This document shows, in pieces, positions 37,896 through 41,641 of a stretch of 41,641 nucleotides of DNA. Positions within the stretch are counted from its first letter, which is position 1, and each line of letters begins with the position of its first letter. A program made the translations under genes and the position numbers. The stretch spans positions 1-41,641 of the forward strand of contig NZ_QOLB01000037.1 of assembly GCF_003333265.1 (NCBI RefSeq). The letters are read 5' to 3'. The notes beneath the pieces were generated by a model that worked only from the letters and a program-made list of their open reading frames with translations, was not told the origin of the DNA and made no database searches. This DNA comes from Candidatus Halocynthiibacter alkanivorans. Lineage in GTDB: Bacteria; Pseudomonadota; Alphaproteobacteria; Rhodobacterales; Rhodobacteraceae.

Positions 37896-38594
37896 ATGAC
37901 GCTTCCCCTTAACGACGCACTTGATGCACTGCACGCCGCCGCTGAAACCGGGCGCGCCCCTCAGATGGCAGCTTACCATAAAGTGGACCGGGAGTACCTG
38001 GGTGCCCCAAACCCGGCGATAAATGACCTGGCCAAGACCTGGCGCCAATTGCTTGATCTGGAGCAACGTGTTGAGCTGGCACGCTCTTTGTGGGACAGCA
38101 ATATTTTTGAAGCACGGCTGGCCGCCGCCAAACTGTTGACCCAGGCGCGAATCCGTGACGACGCGGCTGTCTGGGAGCTTATCCAAAGCTGGACACCCGA
38201 ATTTGACAGCTGGGCCATCGCCGACCACGCCTGTATGGCCGGTCAAAAAAGGCTGACGGCCGATCCCGCGCGTCTGGATGATATTGAAGACTGGACCACC
38301 TCGGAGCATATGTGGACCCGCCGCGCCGCGCTGGTCATCACCCTGCCCTGGACCAAACAGAATCACCCCAAACCTGACGACCTGGCCATCCGGGACCGCG
38401 TTCTGGGCTGGGCCGCTCTTTACACCACCGATCACGATTGGTTCATTCAGAAAGCTGTCGCCTGGTGGGTGCGCGACCTGTCCAAACACGATGCCGCGCG
38501 CAGCCAGGCTTTTCTGACTGAGCACGGGCCGGCAATGAAACCCTGGGCGGTCAAAGAAGCGGCGCGCCACCTGCCCGAACAAAACGACGGTTAA
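37896..38594 (+). CDS. DNA alkylation repair (AlkD-like) HEAT-repeat protein
   Basis: A 232-residue, all-helical protein like the AlkD/AlkC-type 3-methyladenine glycosylases. The motif VDREYLGAPNPAINDLAK near the N-terminus, then SNIFEARLAAAKLL, DHACMAGQKRL, WTRRAALVITLPW and WWVRDLSKHD follow the repeat pattern of that family. The ATG at 37896 has AGGA seven bases upstream; an ATG five codons earlier (37881) is in frame. It is divergent from the secreted-protein gene and 38 bases upstream of moaA. Catalytic residues cannot be confirmed by eye, so glycosylase activity is probable but not proven. Confidence 0.88.
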   Translation: MTLPLNDALDALHAAAETGRAPQMAAYHKVDREYLGAPNPAINDLAKTWRQLLDLEQRVELARSLWDSNIFEARLAAAKLLTQARIRDDAAVWELIQSWTPEFDSWAIADHACMAGQKRLTADPARLDDIEDWTTSEHMWTRRAALVITLPWTKQNHPKPDDLAIRDRVLGWAALYTTDHDWFIQKAVAWWVRDLSKHDAARSQAFLTEHGPAMKPWAVKEAARHLPEQNDG

Positions 38595-38632
38595 CCCTTG
38601 CCCACACGCGGGACCGACACTAGGTTTTAGCC

Positions 38633-39646
38633 ATGAATCAAATGCCACGCCTGATTGACCCTTTCGCCCGTGCTGTCACCTATCTGCGGGTGTCCGTCAC
38701 CGACCGCTGTGATTTCCGATGTGTCTATTGCATGTCGGAAAACATGAAATTTCTGCCCAAGAAAGAGTTGCTGACGCTGGAAGAGCTGGACCGGATGTGC
38801 ACAACGTTCATTGGTCTCGGCGTGGAAAAACTGCGCATCACCGGCGGCGAGCCTCTGGTGCGCAAAGGCATCATGTCTTTCTTTGACTCGATGACGCGCC
38901 ACCTGGACAGTGGCGCGCTGCGCGAACTCACCTTGACCACCAACGGCTCACAGCTGGAACGGTTCGCCGACGACCTCTATGCGGCCGGTGTGCGGCGTGT
39001 GAACGTGTCGCTGGATACGCTGGACGAGGAAAAGTTTGCCCGTATCACCCGCTGGGGCCGCCTGCCCCAGGTGTTGCGCGGCATTGATGCGGCCCAAAAA
39101 GCCGGGCTGCGGGTCAAGTTAAACACGGTGGCGCTGAAAGGGTTTAATGAAAGCGAATTGTTCACCATCATCGACTGGTGTGCGGCGCGTGACATTGACC
39201 TGACCTGGATCGAAGTGATGCCGATGGGCGATCTTGGCAATGAAGACCGCGTCGGGCAATACTGGTCACTTGAAGACATGCGTACTCAGCTTCGTGAACG
39301 TTTCACCGTGACAGAGCTGAGCGAAAGCAGCGGTGGACCTGCGCGTTATGTCAGACTGGAAGAAACCGGCCAGAAAATCGGTTTCATCACGCCTCTGACC
39401 CATAATTTCTGCGAAAGCTGCAACCGGGTGCGCATGACCTGTACCGGCGAGCTTTATCTTTGCCTCGGACAGGAAGACAAAGGGGATCTGCGCGCGCCCC
39501 TGCGCAACCATCCGGAAGATGACGGCCCGTTAATCGCGGCAATTGAAGAGGCCATCAGTCGCAAACCCAAAGGGCACGATTTTGACTATTCGCGCCAACA
39601 AGCCGATGGTCAGGTCAGCCGCCACATGTCTCACACCGGCGGCTGA
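38633..39646 (+). CDS. moaA: GTP 3',8-cyclase (molybdenum cofactor biosynthesis)
   Basis: Radical-SAM enzyme that starts molybdenum cofactor synthesis by converting GTP to 3',8-cyclo-7,8-dihydro-GTP, with MoaC next in the pathway. The radical-SAM cluster motif is Cys26, Cys30, Cys33 (CDFRCVYC). The second 4Fe-4S cluster ligands lie in the C-terminal half ([12 protein letters not shown], about residues 259-270). The protein ends in Gly-Gly, the conserved tail whose end is needed for activity in this family. Its 337-residue length is normal. No other moa or mob genes are nearby. Confidence 0.96.
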   Translation: MNQMPRLIDPFARAVTYLRVSVTDRCDFRCVYCMSENMKFLPKKELLTLEELDRMCTTFIGLGVEKLRITGGEPLVRKGIMSFFDSMTRHLDSGALRELTLTTNGSQLERFADDLYAAGVRRVNVSLDTLDEEKFARITRWGRLPQVLRGIDAAQKAGLRVKLNTVALKGFNESELFTIIDWCAARDIDLTWIEVMPMGDLGNEDRVGQYWSLEDMRTQLRERFTVTELSESSGGPARYVRLEETGQKIGFITPLTHNFCESCNRVRMTCTGELYLCLGQEDKGDLRAPLRNHPEDDGPLIAAIEEAISRKPKGHDFDYSRQQADGQVSRHMSHTGG

Positions 39647-39654
39647 GCGAAGAC

Positions 39655-40101
39655 TCACTCGGTATAGCGGCCTTTACGGAAATAAACGCTGATACTTGCG
39701 CCATCGGTCGGGACAGGCTTGCCGGTGTCTTTGCAATTGGCCAACTGCCCGACCAAAGGCTTGTTGGGTTTTCCATATGCAAAATAATTCAGATTCCTGA
39801 TGATGCTTTTACCATCCACCCTCACAGCCCCCTCTCTCAGCACATTGCTAAGAATGCGGTTCTTATTTCCGCTGGTCAGGACTTTGAGACCGCAGACTTC
39901 CATCTGCCCGTCGATGTCAAATATTTTAAACGCATATTCCAGCGACGGTCTTGCCTTAGGTCCGTCACCCAAGTCACCTGAACCTTTATAAAAATCCTCC
40001 GTCACCGGAACAGTTCGCGTGATCTCTTTTGCGGGTGAAATTGAAGGCATCAAAATTATGAGCACCCCCAGAAGCGCGGCGGCTCGTAAATATCCAGTCA
40101 A
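39655..40101 (-). CDS. Low-GC secreted protein of unknown function, TTG start
   Basis: A 148-residue product starting at TTG 40101, with AAGGA about nine bases upstream and an AT-rich leader (40101-40131). A signal peptide is apparent (hydrophobic stretch to about residue 24, ending SPA). The mature part contains YAFKIFDIDGQMEVCGLKVL, two cysteines, and ends in a basic/polar tail. I recognise no family. GC content is low for the window: lines 39781-39960 total 84 G+C of 180 (47%), against about 60% in the neighbouring amidohydrolase. It is convergent with moaA (8-base gap). Recent acquisition is a reasonable inference. Confidence 0.7.
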   Translation of the reverse strand: MTGYLRAAALLGVLIILMPSISPAKEITRTVPVTEDFYKGSGDLGDGPKARPSLEYAFKIFDIDGQMEVCGLKVLTSGNKNRILSNVLREGAVRVDGKSIIRNLNYFAYGKPNKPLVGQLANCKDTGKPVPTDGASISVYFRKGRYTE

Positions 40102-40122
40102 AAAAATAATCCTTAAATTAAA

Positions 40123-41289
40123 CTAAATTACAGGCATGCGCGACTCAACCATACTTGCAAGCCAAGAACAACCAAAAGGTATTGCGCCCTCGTCAAAATT
40201 ATACTCTGGGTGGTGCAGCATCTCGGTATCGCCGTTGCCCAGAAAAATATAGGCGCCCGGGCGTTCATTAAGCATGTAGGAAAAGTCCTCAGCCGCCATC
40301 ATCGGCGCAGCGTCAGTGGTATCATTGCCTGTGATAGCGCGCGCCACATCGGCAGCAAATCCTGCGTTGTCCACCGCGTTCACAGTCTCCGGATACCCGC
40401 GCTGATAATCCAGTTCCGCTGTCGCGCCATAGGCCTGCGCTGTTGAGGTGATCAGCCGCTCCATACGTTCGATCACCAGATCCTGCACATTGCTGTCCAT
40501 GGTGCGCACTGTGCCAATCAAACGCACGGTCTGAGGGATCACGTTAAAAACGGTGCTTTCGGTGGTGAAACCGCAGATCGACAGCACGACTTCCTGTAGT
40601 GGATTCACATTGCGGCTGGCGATGGATTGCAGCGCCACGACGATCTGGCTGGCGACCAGAACGGTATCGATCGCATCTTCGGGTTTGGCCGCATGGCCGC
40701 CCCTGCCGGTGACCACAATATCAAACTGGTCCGCCGCCGCCATCATCGCACCAGGACGGATGGCAAATTCGCCGACCCGATAGCCAGGCATGTTGTGCAG
40801 CCCATAGATCTCCTGGATGCCGAACCGCTCCATCAACCCGTCCTCAACCATTTCGCGCCCGCCGCCGCCGCCCTCTTCTGCGGGCTGGAAAATCACCACG
40901 GCGGTGCCGTCAAAATTGCGGGTCTCTGCCAGGTATTTCGCCGCGCCAAGCAACATCGCTGTGTGACCGTCATGGCCGCAGGCATGCATTTTCCCCGCTG
41001 TAACCGAGGCAAACTCCAGCCCGGTGGCCTCAAGTATGGGCAGCGCATCCATGTCGGCGCGCAAACCAATAACGCGCCCCTTCGTATCTGTCTTACCGCG
41101 GATAACACCAACAACGCCGGTGCGCCCCAGACCAGTTGCGATCTCGTCGCAACCAAAATCACCCAATAGCCCTTCGACTTTCGCGGCGGTGCGCTGCACG
41201 TCAAACATCAGTTCCGGATTGGCGTGAATATCGCGGCGCCACTCAACAATTTCAGCGTGCATCTCAGCAAAACGATTTTTAACCGGCAT
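40123..41289 (-). CDS. M20-family amidohydrolase (aminoacylase/hippurate hydrolase-like)
   Basis: A metal-dependent peptidase-fold enzyme that hydrolyses N-acyl amino acids or similar amides. The 388-residue protein has the motifs GLRADMDALP, CGHDGHTAMLLG (metal and cysteine/histidine ligands), PAEEGGGGGREMV (catalytic glutamate region) and MMAAEDFSYML near the C-terminus, plus a GRGGHAAKPEDAID dimerisation-domain segment. The ATG has AGGAG about six bases upstream. Substrate cannot be told apart by eye among hippurate, N-acetyl and indole-3-acetyl amino acids. It stands alone, between DUF3422 and the low-GC gene. Confidence 0.92.
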   Translation of the reverse strand: MPVKNRFAEMHAEIVEWRRDIHANPELMFDVQRTAAKVEGLLGDFGCDEIATGLGRTGVVGVIRGKTDTKGRVIGLRADMDALPILEATGLEFASVTAGKMHACGHDGHTAMLLGAAKYLAETRNFDGTAVVIFQPAEEGGGGGREMVEDGLMERFGIQEIYGLHNMPGYRVGEFAIRPGAMMAAADQFDIVVTGRGGHAAKPEDAIDTVLVASQIVVALQSIASRNVNPLQEVVLSICGFTTESTVFNVIPQTVRLIGTVRTMDSNVQDLVIERMERLITSTAQAYGATAELDYQRGYPETVNAVDNAGFAADVARAITGNDTTDAAPMMAAEDFSYMLNERPGAYIFLGNGDTEMLHHPEYNFDEGAIPFGCSWLASMVESRMPVI

Positions 41290-41321
41290 GGTGGCTCCTG
41301 AAGTAAACTATGTTGTGCATC

Positions 41322-41351
41322 ATTCTAGCCCTGTAGCCGTGTCTGTGCCAG
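41322..41351 (-). promoter_or_regulatory. Candidate promoter of the M20 amidohydrolase
   Basis: On the minus strand a -10-like TAGAAT (41322-41327, five of six matches) lies 32 bases before the ATG, with a -35-like CTGGCA (41346-41351) 18 bases upstream of it. The gap between the DUF3422 stop and this gene is 79 bases. A by-eye match, moderately convincing for the -10. Confidence 0.4.
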
Positions 41352-41368
41352 CCTCACGCAAAGTGACA

Positions 41369-41641
41369 TCAGTGCCCCATCGATTTGCGGATCCGGCGCA
41401 CGCCCAAATACACCGCCAGAACGACCAGCGGCGTTAAGCCAGCCAGTGTCATGCCCTTGGACAGACCAAGCGTCTGGGTCACCGGATAGGACAAATATGC
41501 GGCCAGATTAACGGCGTAATAGCTGATCGCCACCACAGACAGACCTTCTACCGTCGCCTGAAGCCGCAATTGCAGATCTGCGCGGCGGTCCATGCTTTGC
41601 AGCAGTGCTTTGTTTTCCGCGCTGCGTTCAACATCGACCCG
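41369..41641 (-). CDS. DUF3422 family membrane protein, C-terminal part
   Basis: The gene continues beyond the window; only its last 90 codons are seen. The segment ENKALLQSMDRRADLQLRLQ, then TVEGLSVVAISYYAVNL and a second hydrophobic stretch (LTPLVVLAVYLGV) before a basic tail RRIRKSMGH, match the C-terminal end of DUF3422 proteins: a coiled region followed by two membrane helices. The full family is around 400 residues. Function is not established. The frame is open to the last base. Confidence 0.85.
   Translation of the reverse strand, partial: RVDVERSAENKALLQSMDRRADLQLRLQATVEGLSVVAISYYAVNLAAYLSYPVTQTLGLSKGMTLAGLTPLVVLAVYLGVRRIRKSMGH

Noticed and set aside
1-41641. Mobile elements, CRISPR arrays, tRNA or rRNA genes
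   Set aside because: I found no transposase, integrase, regularly spaced repeats, or tRNA-like conserved arms on either strand by eye; a tRNA-finding program would settle the last point.

Overview
The window looks like chromosomal DNA from a marine-type alphaproteobacterium of the Rhodobacterales (Roseobacter/Rhodobacter group). The basis is about 60% G+C, an nuo (complex I) cluster interspersed with the small extra genes typical of that order (DUF5333, DUF5337, DUF3291, a carboxymuconolactone-decarboxylase-like protein, a lipoprotein), a NuoE with a long C-terminal extension, and a leucine-degradation cluster in the style of that group. No species can be named from sequence alone. I see no tRNA, rRNA, CRISPR array, insertion sequence, integrase or phage gene.

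Layout. (1) 1-465 is non-coding, palindrome-rich DNA ending at a strong terminator (463-492). (2) 543-21310, all on the minus strand, is one tightly packed unit of about 20.8 kb. In transcription order it reads nuoA-B-C-(orf104)-D-E-(DUF5337)-F-(DUF3291)-(DUF5333)-(DUF5333)-G-(lipoprotein)-H-I-(CMD-like)-J-K-L-M-N-birA-coaX-rnj. A candidate promoter lies at 21355-21383 and most genes overlap or abut. It encodes all 14 subunits of proton-pumping NADH:quinone oxidoreductase, seven accessory proteins, biotin-protein ligase, type III pantothenate kinase and RNase J. (3) 21384-22688 holds a non-coding stretch with two adjacent hairpins and a plus-strand membrane protein. (4) 22816-31670 (minus) is a leucine/isovalerate catabolic cluster: ivd, an LprI-like secreted protein, mccB, a nitronate-monooxygenase-like flavoprotein, mccA, a glutathione S-transferase, HMG-CoA lyase and a methylglutaconyl-CoA hydratase-type crotonase. 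A palindromic candidate operator sits upstream of ivd. (5) 31769-33639 (minus) is a phosphoglycolate-phosphatase-type HAD enzyme overlapping a DegT-type aminotransferase. (6) 33765-36936 (plus) is glmU-glmS, closed by a bidirectional terminator. (7) 36998-41641 holds single genes: a secreted acidic protein, an AlkD-like HEAT-repeat protein, moaA, a low-GC secreted protein with a TTG start, an M20 amidohydrolase, and the C-terminal end of a DUF3422 protein running off the window.

How the parts connect. The leucine pathway (IVD, then MCC, hydratase and HMG-CoA lyase) yields acetyl-CoA and acetoacetate plus reduced carriers that feed the quinone pool, and complex I oxidises the NADH. BirA in the nuo unit is the expected enzyme for attaching biotin to Lys608 of MccA in the neighbouring cluster, and CoaX starts CoA synthesis. 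GlmS and GlmU make UDP-GlcNAc for the cell wall.

No wholly new system such as a defence island stands out. The most under-explained content is the set of accessory genes inside the complex I operon, above all the tandem DUF5333 pair of exported proteins with a conserved cysteine pair, and the non-pathway genes embedded in the leucine operon.
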